A stretch of 64,000 nt of DNA from JAGOBP01 sp964550855 (GTDB lineage: Bacteria > Chloroflexota > Anaerolineae > Fen-1058), in assembly GCA_964550855.1 (NCBI GenBank), contig CAZKBQ010000006.1, forward strand, positions 1-64,000, in the 5' to 3' direction. Made by a program: the position numbers and the translations under genes. This document shows, piece after piece, positions 7,656 through 16,300 of this stretch. The stretch's first letter is position 1. Each line of letters opens with the position of its first letter. Under the pieces are notes generated by a model that was not told the DNA's origin, did not search any database, and worked only from the letters and a program-made list of their open reading frames with translations.

Positions 7656-8753
7656 ATGCCTCTGCTGCAGATCGCCCGCATTGTCAAATCGTTCGAAGGC
7701 CGCCGCGTGCTCGACGACGTCTCCTTCGCCGTGGAGGACGGCGAGATCGTCGGCCTGCTCGGCCCGTCGGGCTGCGGCAAGACCACGCTGCTGCGAGTCA
7801 TCGCCGGACTGGAAACAGCCGACGGCGGCACGATCACGTTTGACGGACAGGACGTGCAAGCCGTGCCCGTGCATCAGCGCCAGTTCGGCTTGATGTTTCA
7901 GGACTTTGCGCTCTTTCCGCACAAGAATGTCTGGAACAACGTGGTCTTTGGGCTGCGCATGCAGAACCTGCCGCCGGATCAAATCCGCGCCCGCGCACAG
8001 GCCGCGCTTGAGCTGGTGGGGCTGAGCGGCTTCGAGCAGCGCGACGTCAACCAACTGTCCGGCGGTGAACGGCAGCGCGTCGCTCTGGCGCGCAGCCTGG
8101 CCCCGCGACCCCGGCTGTTGATGCTGGACGAACCGTTGGGCGCGCTCGATCGCAAGCTGCGCGACGAATTGATGGGCGAAGTGCGTCGCATCTTGAAGCG
8201 CGCCCGCCTCACCTCGATCTACGTCACGCACGATCAAGACGAGGCTTTTGCCGCGGCCGATCGCGTGGTCATCATGAATGCGGGTCGCGTGGAACAGATC
8301 GGCGCGCCGGCCGACGTGTACGCGCGGCCGGCTTCGGCCTGGGTGGCGCGCTTTCTGGGGCTGCCCAACCTGCTGCCGGGCACAGTGCGCTCGCAGGCGG
8401 TGGATACGGCGGTGATCGAGACCGCGCTCGGCCTGCTCCACGTCCGCGTCGATCAGCCGTTGCGGCGCGGACAGTCGGTCGAGCTGCTCATCCGATCGGA
8501 CGGCGTCGCGATCGAGCCTGATCCGTTTGCCGCCGGCCGCGAATGGTTCGCCGAAACGCCACAGGCCGATCTCATCGCTGCCGAGATCGTCGACGTGTCG
8601 TTTCGCGGACGCTACGTGCGCGTCACCGTGCGCGCCGGCGAAGTGCCGCTGGTCTTCGATCTGGCCGCGTCGACGGCTCTGCCCGATGTCGGCCGGCCGG
8701 TGCGCGTGCGGCCGGGCGCCGACGCGCTGCAAGTGCTGCCCCACACGCCATAG
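7656..8753 (+). CDS. ABC transporter ATP-binding protein
   Basis: A 365-residue ATPase partner of the preceding permease. Walker A GPSGCGKT (36-43), Q-loop (FQDFALFPH), signature LSGGE (134-138), Walker B LLMLDE (154-159) and the switch histidine in YVTHDQDEA (about 187) are all intact. The C-terminal third (about 240-365) is a TOBE-like regulatory domain of the PotA/FbpC type. A -10-like TACAAT (7644-7649) ends six bases before the ATG and no ribosome site is present, so the gene may also be transcribed as a leaderless mRNA from inside the intergenic gap. Confidence 0.93.
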   Translation: MPLLQIARIVKSFEGRRVLDDVSFAVEDGEIVGLLGPSGCGKTTLLRVIAGLETADGGTITFDGQDVQAVPVHQRQFGLMFQDFALFPHKNVWNNVVFGLRMQNLPPDQIRARAQAALELVGLSGFEQRDVNQLSGGERQRVALARSLAPRPRLLMLDEPLGALDRKLRDELMGEVRRILKRARLTSIYVTHDQDEAFAAADRVVIMNAGRVEQIGAPADVYARPASAWVARFLGLPNLLPGTVRSQAVDTAVIETALGLLHVRVDQPLRRGQSVELLIRSDGVAIEPDPFAAGREWFAETPQADLIAAEIVDVSFRGRYVRVTVRAGEVPLVFDLAASTALPDVGRPVRVRPGADALQVLPHTP

Positions 8754-8810
8754 CCTGCCCGGGGCCGGCCATGGCGTCGGCCAATCAGTAGTTCCCCGTA
8801 GAACAGGCGA

Positions 8811-8839
8811 CCCCGATCGAGCCGTGCACTCGATCGGGG
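8811..8839. terminator. Hairpin between convergent genes
   Basis: A perfect 11-bp inverted repeat (CCCCGATCGAG/CTCGATCGGGG) with a 7-base loop, between the ATPase (+) and a small gene (-). It lacks a T-run on either side, so termination is likely but not certain. The rest of 8754-8958 shows no gene. Confidence 0.55.
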
Positions 8840-8958
8840 CGCTCCCACCTGCGAAAGCGGGTCTGGACATCAATCGATCAGTTGGGATGCGAGTCGCGCA
8901 GCCATTTCAATGGGGCGTGCCGGCGCCGATCGGATCGCCGTTCGACCTCGGCACGCCA

Positions 8959-9195
8959 TTAGCCGAAGACAGCCTTCGGTCGCACTGTGAAGTTGCCGTT
9001 GGCGTAGCGCTCCACCACATGGCCGGCAAACTGCGCCGCGGTCACATCGAAGTAGGCCGCCGTGGCGCGGCAGATGGCCGCGTCGTCGGTGTTCGCATCG
9101 ATGTTCAGCTCGGTGGCTGGAATGGTGTAGCCGCGACCGTCAAAACGCACGTGCACCATCGGCGTGCCGGCCGGGATCACGCGAATGTTGACCAT
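8959..9195 (-). CDS. Small conserved-looking protein, 78 residues
   Basis: I do not recognise this family. The 78 residues alternate short strands and one helix (NIRVIPAGTPMVHVRFDG, then a helix with DAAICRATAAYFD), which may be a small alpha/beta fold. There are no cysteine pairs, TM segments or signal peptide. The start at 9195 is chosen because GGAGG lies six bases upstream, although the frame stays open further up. A terminator-like hairpin ends 18 bases before the start codon, so expression may depend on read-through. Confidence 0.7.
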   Translation of the reverse strand: MVNIRVIPAGTPMVHVRFDGRGYTIPATELNIDANTDDAAICRATAAYFDVTAAQFAGHVVERYANGNFTVRPKAVFG

Positions 9196-9212
9196 GTCAG
9201 CCTCCTTGTCCA

Positions 9213-9252
9213 GAAAATAAAACGAGCGCACGGGGCAGGCCCGCACGCTCGT
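9213..9252 (-). terminator. Intrinsic terminator or attenuator before the 78-residue gene
   Basis: On the - strand a GC-rich stem (ACGAGCGTGCGGG pairing with CCCGTGCGCTCGT, a two-base internal mismatch) is followed by TTTTATTTT. It ends 18 bases before the downstream ATG. The 3' arm CGCTCGT could instead pair with ACGAGCG at the 5' end of the same transcript (9472-9466), a possible antiterminator arrangement. Confidence 0.7.
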
Positions 9253-9466
9253 CATCCCATCAGGACAGAGTGCGCTAACCCGGCCTCCCGCTGAGTGCAG
9301 CTTCATTCTTGAACGCGACCCAATCAAACTGCGGGCGGCAGCCCGGTGTCTGATAGTGAGTTCGCAGATTTGAGAATGGCATTGTCACGGCAATGGTCCT
9401 GAACAGCGGTCCGACTCGCGCCTGTTTAAGCAGCGGCGGTGTCGGCCAAGTCTTGATTGCTAAGTC
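9213..9466 (-). ncRNA. Candidate structured RNA or leader
   Basis: About 250 bases between a consensus promoter (9500-9473) and a hairpin with a T-run. The - strand has several local stems, for example GGCCGAC pairing with GTCGG around a CGCC/GGCG inner stem, CATTG/CAATG, and a CGGGC/GCCCG stem. I see no match to tRNA, 4.5S or RNase P motifs. It is either a free-standing small RNA or a cis-regulatory leader of the 78-residue gene. Confidence 0.45.
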
Positions 9467-9472
9467 GCTCGT

Positions 9473-9500
9473 ATTATATGACCGTTTTAGGATTTGTCAA
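9473..9500 (-). promoter_or_regulatory. Consensus sigma-70 promoter
   Basis: On the - strand TTGACA (9500-9495), a 16-bp spacer and TATAAT (9478-9473). Both boxes are perfect consensus. Transcription would start near 9466. Confidence 0.85.
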
Positions 9501-9523
9501 GAGGGAAAACAATGAAGATGGCG

Positions 9524-10021
9524 TTACGCCGCCGGCGATTTGCCGCGCATGACTTTGTACGTATTGGCCAGCGTCAGCGGCCGACCGGTCTTTGATACAA
9601 ACAAGGCGCTGGAGTCGGTCTCAGGCCGCTCGTCTCTCAAATAGTGCCCCAACCCATTGCTCAGGTATTTCTTCAATTTCGGCACATCGGCCAGAGTCAG
9701 TTGAATGATCGTCGGAATCTTCCAGCCGTCGTCGAGCATCTCGCGGATGACCAGATCGCGCTGGGAAGTCGCAGCCTGCCGCACTTCGGCCGAGCGCTGC
9801 GCCAGGTCCCGATAGTGCTGGCGGCCGTAACGGCGTTTCGTCGTCAGCCCGCCGCGCTGCCGCACCTCGGCAAATTCATCGGCGTGACGCTGCATGGTCA
9901 TCTGGCCGCCCAGCGCGCCGATGGCGCGAAAGTGATCGACGCCGTGATTCGCCAGGGTGGCAGTTCCGCCCTGCCGGCCGGCGAGTTGCTTGGGATTGGG
10001 TCGTTTGGATGGCCTGGACAT
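9524..10021 (-). CDS. Protein with KGG-type stress repeats
   Basis: A 165-residue basic protein. The first half carries about three degenerate repeats of the KGG type seen in GsiB-like stress proteins: GRQGGTATLANHGVDHFRAI, GALGGQMTMQRHADEFAEV and QRGGLTTKRRYGRQHYRDLA. The second half (SQRDLVIREMLDDGWKIP, then VSKTGRPLTLANTYKVMRGK) is not recognised. The start at 10021 (MSRPSKRPN) is preferred over an upstream ATG at 10237, whose extension runs through a repeat element. TATACT boxes lie shortly upstream. KGG repeats are hydrophilic and linked to stress survival; a role in DNA or RNA binding is possible but unproven. Confidence 0.6.
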   Translation of the reverse strand: MSRPSKRPNPKQLAGRQGGTATLANHGVDHFRAIGALGGQMTMQRHADEFAEVRQRGGLTTKRRYGRQHYRDLAQRSAEVRQAATSQRDLVIREMLDDGWKIPTIIQLTLADVPKLKKYLSNGLGHYLRDERPETDSSALFVSKTGRPLTLANTYKVMRGKSPAA

Positions 10022-10096
10022 GCGCTGTCTCACTTGATTGGTCAGCAGCAGATAGTATATGCAGTATACGCCAAACGGACGCGGTGTCAAGATCGA

Positions 10097-10246
10097 CTTC
10101 TCCGGCGAATGAATTCGCACCTGGCGGGCGTGTTGCCGGCCGTCGGCCTGCGCCGACGAGGCCCCGTCCACGCAGAGCCTGCCCTGAGCCTGCGAAGGGT
10201 GGACGTTCAGCCCACAGCTCCACAGGCGCGATTTCAATCGCCGGCC
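10097..10246. repeat. MITE-like element, copy A
   Basis: About 150 bp with related inverted ends (CTCCGGCGAATGAATTCGC and GCGCGATTTCAATCGCCGG). Inside, CGTCCAC and GTGGACG form a stem around an inserted AGCCTGCCCTGAGCCTGCG block. A shorter copy without that block lies at 53178-53280. No ORF. Confidence 0.75.
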
Positions 10247-10275
10247 AGCACTTTGACGCGCGCTCGCTTACAGCC

Positions 10276-12942
10276 TTACAGCAGGCCGATGTCTCTCGCC
10301 CGCGCCAGCGCCTGCGTGCGGCTGTTGACGCCGAGTTTGCCGTAAACGTTGTTGAGATGACGCTTGACGGTGCCGACGGCCAGCACCAACCGATCGGCGA
10401 TCTGGCGATCGGAGAGTCCTTCGGCCACCAGGCGCAGCACCTCGCATTCGCGCTCGCTCAATGAATCGATCAGCGGTTGGGCTGCCGGTTTGATCGCGCT
10501 TGAAGGAATCGTCACCGGATCAAACGCCGCTAATATCCGTTCGGCATGTTGGCGCACATTGGAATCCGTGATGTGGGGCAAGGTCTCGCGCAACAGCGCG
10601 TGCATCACCGGCCCGCGTTCGACCAACAACCGGATGCGTCCCGCAGACTCGGCCTGGGGCAGCAGGTCTAGCAACTCGGTGCGGGCTTCGGCTGATCGGC
10701 CCAACTGTTGTAACGCCACGCAGCGCAGCACACGCGCCTCCAATTCCGTGCCGTGCCAGCCGGCGCTGGCCGCCTCGGCCCGCAGGCGATCGATCAGCGG
10801 CAGGGCGCGATCGGGTTGGCCGAGGCCCAGTAAAGCGCGGACATAGGCATAATGCTCCGGCTCTTGAACGGTGCTCAATGCATCGTCGATGGCGAGACCG
10901 CAGTTTGCCAGCCACGTCGCTAACGCTGTGCGATTATCTTGAGATAACCAGACATCGACCTGCGCGGCGATCAGTTGCACACAACTCAACTTATGCAAGT
11001 GATGCTCGTCAGCTAGGCGCTGCGCTTCAGCCAGCCAACGCTGCGCCTCGGTCGCCTCGCCCCGCATTTGCAAAGTCACGGCATATTGTGCCCGCGCCAA
11101 CATCCGGTTGTACGGATCGGTCGCGCGATCGTGCAATTCAATGCCTGCCTGAAAATGTGTGATGGCGTCAGCCAGTTGATGCCAGTCGTGCAAGATCACC
11201 GCCAACGTCGAGTGGAGCCGCCCGACCGTTGGCAGGTGTTCGACGCCTTGCTCGCGCGCAAACTGCAGGCCGCGCAGCAAGGCGGCGTGCGCCCGTCGCC
11301 ACTGGCCCTGTGCCGACAGCACGATGCCCAGATTGGCCGTACCGTGAATGACGATGTTGACCTCGGCGGCGTCCTCGGCCGTGTGCACCGCCTGCTCAAA
11401 GAACTGAATCGCTTCGGCGACGTGGGCTTCATAACTCAAGGCCACGGCCAGCGCGTGCATGGCGCGCGCGCGGCGAACCACATCATCCGCGGGCAGCCAG
11501 CGCAGCGCATCGCGCGCCAGATCGATTACCCGGACAAAATCGTTGTGACGCTGCGCGATCGAAGCACGCAGCAGCAACGCATCGCCGATTAATCCCGGCG
11601 ATGGTGCATGCGTCTCGATCGCGCGCTCCACCCGATCGAGCCACGTCTCCGCCCCGCTCAGATCGTGCGCGGTGCTCAATTGCAGCGCCCTGGCCAGCGC
11701 CAGCACCGGCCTTGCCGCAATGCTGCTTTCCGGCAAACGATTCAACCATTGATCCAGCATATGCTGTTCGCCGCGAGCGCGCAGCGTATCGACGATCTGA
11801 GCCAGGTGATCGGCAGCGCGATCGGTCTCTCCGGCCTTCAGGTCCAGATCGATGGCTTCGGCCAGCCAGCCGTGGCCCGCCAGCCACTCGGCAGCGCGCG
11901 CATACAGGTCCGCCACCTCGCCGGGCAATCGCTGCTTCAACACACTGCGCAGCACCTCCGCAAACAAATGGTGATAGCGGAACCAGGTGCGAACTTCGTC
12001 CAGCGGGATCAAGAACAAGTTGGCGCGCACCAATTGATCGAGCAGCTCGGCTGAGCGGCCCGGCTCGGTCCCGACGACCACGTCGCACAACGGCCCGGTC
12101 AATCGATCGAGGATGGACGTGCGCAATAGAAAGTCTTGTATTTCAGGCGTTTGCTGCGCCAGCGCTTCGTCGATCAGATAATCGGCGATGAAGTGATGAC
12201 TGCCGGTAAATTCGCGCACGAACTGGCGTGCATCCGATCGGCCGCGCAGCGACAGCGCCGCCAGCTGCAAGCCGGTGATCCAGCCTTCGGTGCGCTGCTC
12301 CATCGCCGCCACGTCGGACGATGGCAGGTCAAGGCCCGCGGTCTGGCGCAGGAACGCGGCCGCTTCATCGACCTCGAACCGCAGATCGTTGACGCGCAGT
12401 TCCACCACTTGCCGGCGGGCGCGCAGCCGGGCCAGTGGCAGCGGCGGGTCCGATCGGGTGAGCAGAGCCAGCCGCATATTGGGCGGCAGATGTTCGATGA
12501 AGTACGCGAGGCTGGTGTGAATGGCCGTCGTCTCGATTTGATGATAATCGTCCAGCACAAGGGTGAAGGCCGGCAGCTGTTCGGCGATGGCGTTGAGGAT
12601 CAGGGTGGCGATGAGTTCCAGCGGCGGATCAGGCGTGGTCTGCAACAACGTCAGCGCTTCGTCGGCCAGCTGCGGGGAGAGGGTTTGCAGCGCGCCGAGC
12701 ACGTAGCGCCAGAAGCGCGGCGGATCATTGTCGGCGGGATCCAGCGACAACCACGCTGCGGGTTGATCGGCCGCGGCGATGAACTCGCGCATGACGGTGG
12801 TCTTGCCAAAACCGGGGGGCGCGGAGATCAACAGCAGCGGGGCGGCCGCCTGCAAGCGCTGCGTCAGACGCGGCCGCGGCACGATCTGCGGCGACAGCGG
12901 CGGCATATACAATTTGGTGATGAGTAGAGGTGGGCTGGGCAT
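10276..12942 (-). CDS. MalT-type LuxR-family STAND regulator (first copy)
   Basis: An 888-residue ATP-dependent transcription activator. The N-terminus LLITKLYMPP and PRPRL is typical of MalT-like proteins. Walker A is SAPPGFGKTT (about 40-49) and the Walker B-like strand is LVLDDYHQIE (about 128-137). A winged-helix part and about 450 residues of TPR-like helices follow. The C-terminal LuxR HTH (about 825-888) reads LSERECEVLRLVAEGLSDRQ and ends KLGVNSRTQALARARDIGLL. Such proteins bind an inducer in the TPR part, oligomerise with ATP and activate nearby promoters; the inducer here is unknown. A TATAAT (12976-12971) lies about 29 bases before the ATG. A small gene (13030-13251) of a family also found beside the second copy lies just upstream. 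Confidence 0.92.
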   Translation of the reverse strand: MPSPPLLITKLYMPPLSPQIVPRPRLTQRLQAAAPLLLISAPPGFGKTTVMREFIAAADQPAAWLSLDPADNDPPRFWRYVLGALQTLSPQLADEALTLLQTTPDPPLELIATLILNAIAEQLPAFTLVLDDYHQIETTAIHTSLAYFIEHLPPNMRLALLTRSDPPLPLARLRARRQVVELRVNDLRFEVDEAAAFLRQTAGLDLPSSDVAAMEQRTEGWITGLQLAALSLRGRSDARQFVREFTGSHHFIADYLIDEALAQQTPEIQDFLLRTSILDRLTGPLCDVVVGTEPGRSAELLDQLVRANLFLIPLDEVRTWFRYHHLFAEVLRSVLKQRLPGEVADLYARAAEWLAGHGWLAEAIDLDLKAGETDRAADHLAQIVDTLRARGEQHMLDQWLNRLPESSIAARPVLALARALQLSTAHDLSGAETWLDRVERAIETHAPSPGLIGDALLLRASIAQRHNDFVRVIDLARDALRWLPADDVVRRARAMHALAVALSYEAHVAEAIQFFEQAVHTAEDAAEVNIVIHGTANLGIVLSAQGQWRRAHAALLRGLQFAREQGVEHLPTVGRLHSTLAVILHDWHQLADAITHFQAGIELHDRATDPYNRMLARAQYAVTLQMRGEATEAQRWLAEAQRLADEHHLHKLSCVQLIAAQVDVWLSQDNRTALATWLANCGLAIDDALSTVQEPEHYAYVRALLGLGQPDRALPLIDRLRAEAASAGWHGTELEARVLRCVALQQLGRSAEARTELLDLLPQAESAGRIRLLVERGPVMHALLRETLPHITDSNVRQHAERILAAFDPVTIPSSAIKPAAQPLIDSLSERECEVLRLVAEGLSDRQIADRLVLAVGTVKRHLNNVYGKLGVNSRTQALARARDIGLL

Positions 12943-13029
12943 GGGCGCGTCACCCTGGCTGATGACGCGATTATACTATTGCTCGCGCCTGCACCTCGCG
13001 TCGATTGCGATCTTTGACAAATTTCTTAC

Positions 13030-13251
13030 TCAAGCCATGCGCTGCACGGCCAACAAGGTCAAGCCCAGATCGCGCACTTTGATCAGCAGGCCGTGCAGCG
13101 CAGCCTGATCGGCCACCGCGCCGCGCAGGAGCGTATCGCCGTCGGCGGTGTATGTCATCGCCAGGCCGTCGAACCACTCGGCCCAGCGCGGCGCGATCTG
13201 GCCGCGCAGACGCACTTCGTAGATGCAGCCTGAGTCTGATGTACCATTCAT
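13030..13251 (-). CDS. Small YEVRLRG-family protein, first copy
   Basis: 73 residues, family function unknown to me. The body (YEVRLRGQIAPRWAEWF, then VADQAALHGLLIKVRDLGL) is clearly homologous to the protein at 19133-19396 (YEIRLKGLLPDRWAGWF, then VIDQSALYGLIKRVRSLGL). The predicted fold is two or three strands and one helix. Start at 13251 with GAGGTG five to six bases upstream. It lies 87 bases ahead of the STAND regulator and probably shares its transcript, so it may modulate that regulator; this is inference from context. Confidence 0.75.
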   Translation of the reverse strand: MNGTSDSGCIYEVRLRGQIAPRWAEWFDGLAMTYTADGDTLLRGAVADQAALHGLLIKVRDLGLTLLAVQRMA

Positions 13252-13324
13252 TATTCACCTCGCGGTCTGCGAGTCGTTGGAAAAGCAAGGGCAACGCTTG
13301 CGGTTGCCCAGGCCATTAACAAAC

Positions 13325-13347
13325 GGGGCGATCGCAAGGATCGCCCC
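13325..13347 (-). terminator. Hairpin after the large secreted protein
   Basis: A perfect 9-bp stem (GGGGCGATC/GATCGCCCC), loop of five, followed on the - strand by GTTTGTTAAT. It probably ends transcription of the gene finishing at 13366. Confidence 0.6.
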
Positions 13348-13365
13348 TACGTTCCAACCCATCAA

Positions 13366-16300
13366 TCAGCGCCTGATCAACGGCAGATAGACATTGTTCA
13401 ACGGCAGCGAACCGGTCACCTCGGCGCTGTATTCAGACAACACGCCGCTGGCATCGTACGCCTGAACCACGTAAGTGTAGGTGACGTTGCGCTGCACGGG
13501 CATATCCACCAGTGCGATGCCCGTCGCCTCGCCCACCAACTCGAACGTGCCGCCCTGCCCTTGCTTGCGCAACACGCGATAGCCTTCGATGCCCGCAATC
13601 GCCGGCGGCTGCCACGCGATTTCCAGCGCGCCGGTATGGCGCGGACTCGGTCGCACGATCACCAACGACGGCGGCAAGAGCGCGCCCAGATCGGCGGTGG
13701 CCGTGTCGTTGGCGGTGCTGACGTTGCTGCCGCTCGTCGTCACCTGCGCGTAGATCGGTTGCGAACCTGTGCCCGCCGTAACCGTGAACGTGATCGCGCG
13801 CGTGCCGTTGAAGGCCGTATCGCTGATGGCCTTCGTGCCGATCAGACTTCCGCTGAACGGCGTGCCCGCGTAGAGATTCACCGTCAACCCGGTTGCCGTC
13901 GCTCGTCCCACATTGCGCAGCGTGGCCGTCACGACGACGTTCGCGCCGGGCGCGGCGTGCGCCGCCGACAACTTGAGTTTCGCATCCAGCGCGGGATCGG
14001 CGCCGGGTTCGACGACGAGTGCTTCAATCGGATCGTCGTTGGTCGATAGCGCGTTGATCTTCAACTGGGGACGCGCCCCGGCATCAGCCCGTTCGAGCGT
14101 GTCTGCGATCGACGCAGCCTGCATGCCGTTTCCACTGGCGGCGGCGCGTCCCACACTCATCACCATCGCCTGATCGTTTGCAGAGTTGATGGCCATCGCC
14201 TGCTGCCAGTGCTGGCGCGGTTCGTCGGTCAGATACAGCGGCGCTGAGCCGACGCCATTGCTGGCGATCTTCGTCAACGCGAGTTGACCCAGTTCGGCGT
14301 TGGTGCCCACCGTGCCGAAACGGCGGAAGGCGACCAACGCTTCGCCGCCGGTGCTGATGCTGACCTGCGGCCCCTCGGCGCGCACGCGCTGGCCGTTTTC
14401 GTCCAGCACTGCCGACGCCTGCCAGCTGCTGCCGGTGCGCCGCGCCGTCCACAACACGCTGTTGTTGCCGATGCCGCTGTCCGTGCCGTTGGGGTCTTTG
14501 CGCCGCTCGATGAACGCGAGATACACATCCTGGCTGTCGGGAACCAGCGCGATGCTCGGCGCTTCGGGCGCATTCATCGCCGCGGCGATGATGGGCACAG
14601 CCACGTTCCACTTGCTGCCATTCCAGTCGGCGATGGCGATCTCGCGATCGATGCCGGTGGTGATCTCGCCGTCGATGTCGGTGATCCAGGCCAGCGCGCG
14701 TCGCGAGGTTCCCCCGCTGCTCGATCGAGCCACGGCGACCTGCGAGGCCATGCTGTTCAGCGTCGAAGACAACACCGTCATCGTGCCGGAGATCGCGCCG
14801 CTGGTGTTCCAATCCTGCACGGCCACGCGCAGATCCCGTCGGGTCGTCACCGAACCATCGGTGTCCCGAATCCACGCCAGCGTTGAACCGAAGTCGTCGC
14901 CCGCGAAAGCGGCTTTGCCATCGGCCACCGTATCGTTGGTCAGGCGCGTCGGCGCGCTCCACTGCGTGCCGTTCCACGTGGCATAGAAAATTTCCTGACG
15001 GGCGAGCACGGCGTCGAGATCCGTGCCCAGCGCTTCTTCTTCGGCCAGCGTCAACGGCAGTTCCGTCCACGCCACGATGGCGTTGTCACCGCCGCCGTAA
15101 AACGCGCCAGCCGGGTCTTGCACCATGTGCGTGCCATCGGTCAGCGCGACCGCCGGCCCCCATTGCTGGCTGCCGGTGTTCCAGAAGCGCGCCATCACTT
15201 TGGGAACGCGATTGGGCGTATTGGGTGAGGTGTCTTCGACGTATACCGACAACATCCGGCCGGCCGGGCCGCTGATCACATCCGGCGCGGCGAACAGCCG
15301 GGGCTGCGCCGGGGCCGCGTCGGGTGCAGAAGCCAATCGGGCTGCGGGACACGCGCCGTTGGTGTAATCGATCATCGAGATCGGATCCGTCGCCCATTGC
15401 TTGATGGTGATCGATATCCAGAAGTACAAGAGAACCTGCAGGCGCATGCAGGGATCTTCGAGCCACGCCAGCCGACTGTCTTTACTGCTCACCTTCGCGG
15501 GCATGATGATGGTGCCTTCAGTGCGCGACGTGACGCCGACGCCGATCAAACCGAGGAAGTCACCGCTGGCGCTCACGTCGACGCGCGGACTGACCCGGGC
15601 GCGCGCGCTCATCTCCAGGTCCGGGGCCAACGGCCAGATGGTGCCCTGCATGATCACCTCGCCGCTGATGCCGGTATTCACGCTGACTTTGGCGTTGAGC
15701 ACTCCATAGAACGAGGCCACCGGCCCGTCATAAATCGGCACTTCCACATCGAAGGGGAACAGCGTCTCCGGGCCGAAGCTGAAGTTCAGGTCGCGCAGAC
15801 TGTTGAAGGTCGGCGGAAAACTGGAGGCCGTCGCGCCCGACGCCGCCAGCAAGCCTGATCGTTGCTCGACCTGATCGATCACGGCGGGCAGCGCCGCCAG
15901 CGCCGGCAGACCTTCTACACTCTCCGGCAGGAAGGCGTGCTCGCCGTTGATGCCGCGTTGACTCAACGCGAACAGCCCGGTGCGCCCGCGCATGGCGGTG
16001 AAGGTCACGACGCCGTCCAGATCGATCGTGCCCGACATCGAAAAGGCCGTGCCGTGTTTGTTTTCGGTTGCGCCCAGATAAGGGAAGCTGGGCGCCGGGT
16101 TGGGGAACATCGTCGGCAGGAGCTGCTCGCCGTTCTGGAAAAACGGCGGCGGCGAGATGATGTCGAAGCTGTTGTAGTTGTCGGGCATGCTGATCTTGAA
16201 GGTGTAGCGGCTGCCGTCCCATTGGGTATCCTGAATGCGCCGATCGTTGTAGTGCTGCAAAGCCGTGGGCGTCATAGGATGCTGAATGACGTTGACACGC

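Noticed and set aside
7638..8873. 411-codon frame antisense to the ABC ATPase
   Set aside because: Same reason: all ABC motifs are on the other strand, and the antisense protein has no recognisable feature.
9253..9466. tRNA, 4.5S or RNase P gene in the structured leader
   Set aside because: No TPsiC/anticodon layout, no GGAAGCAGC-type SRP loop and no RNase P core motif could be found by eye.
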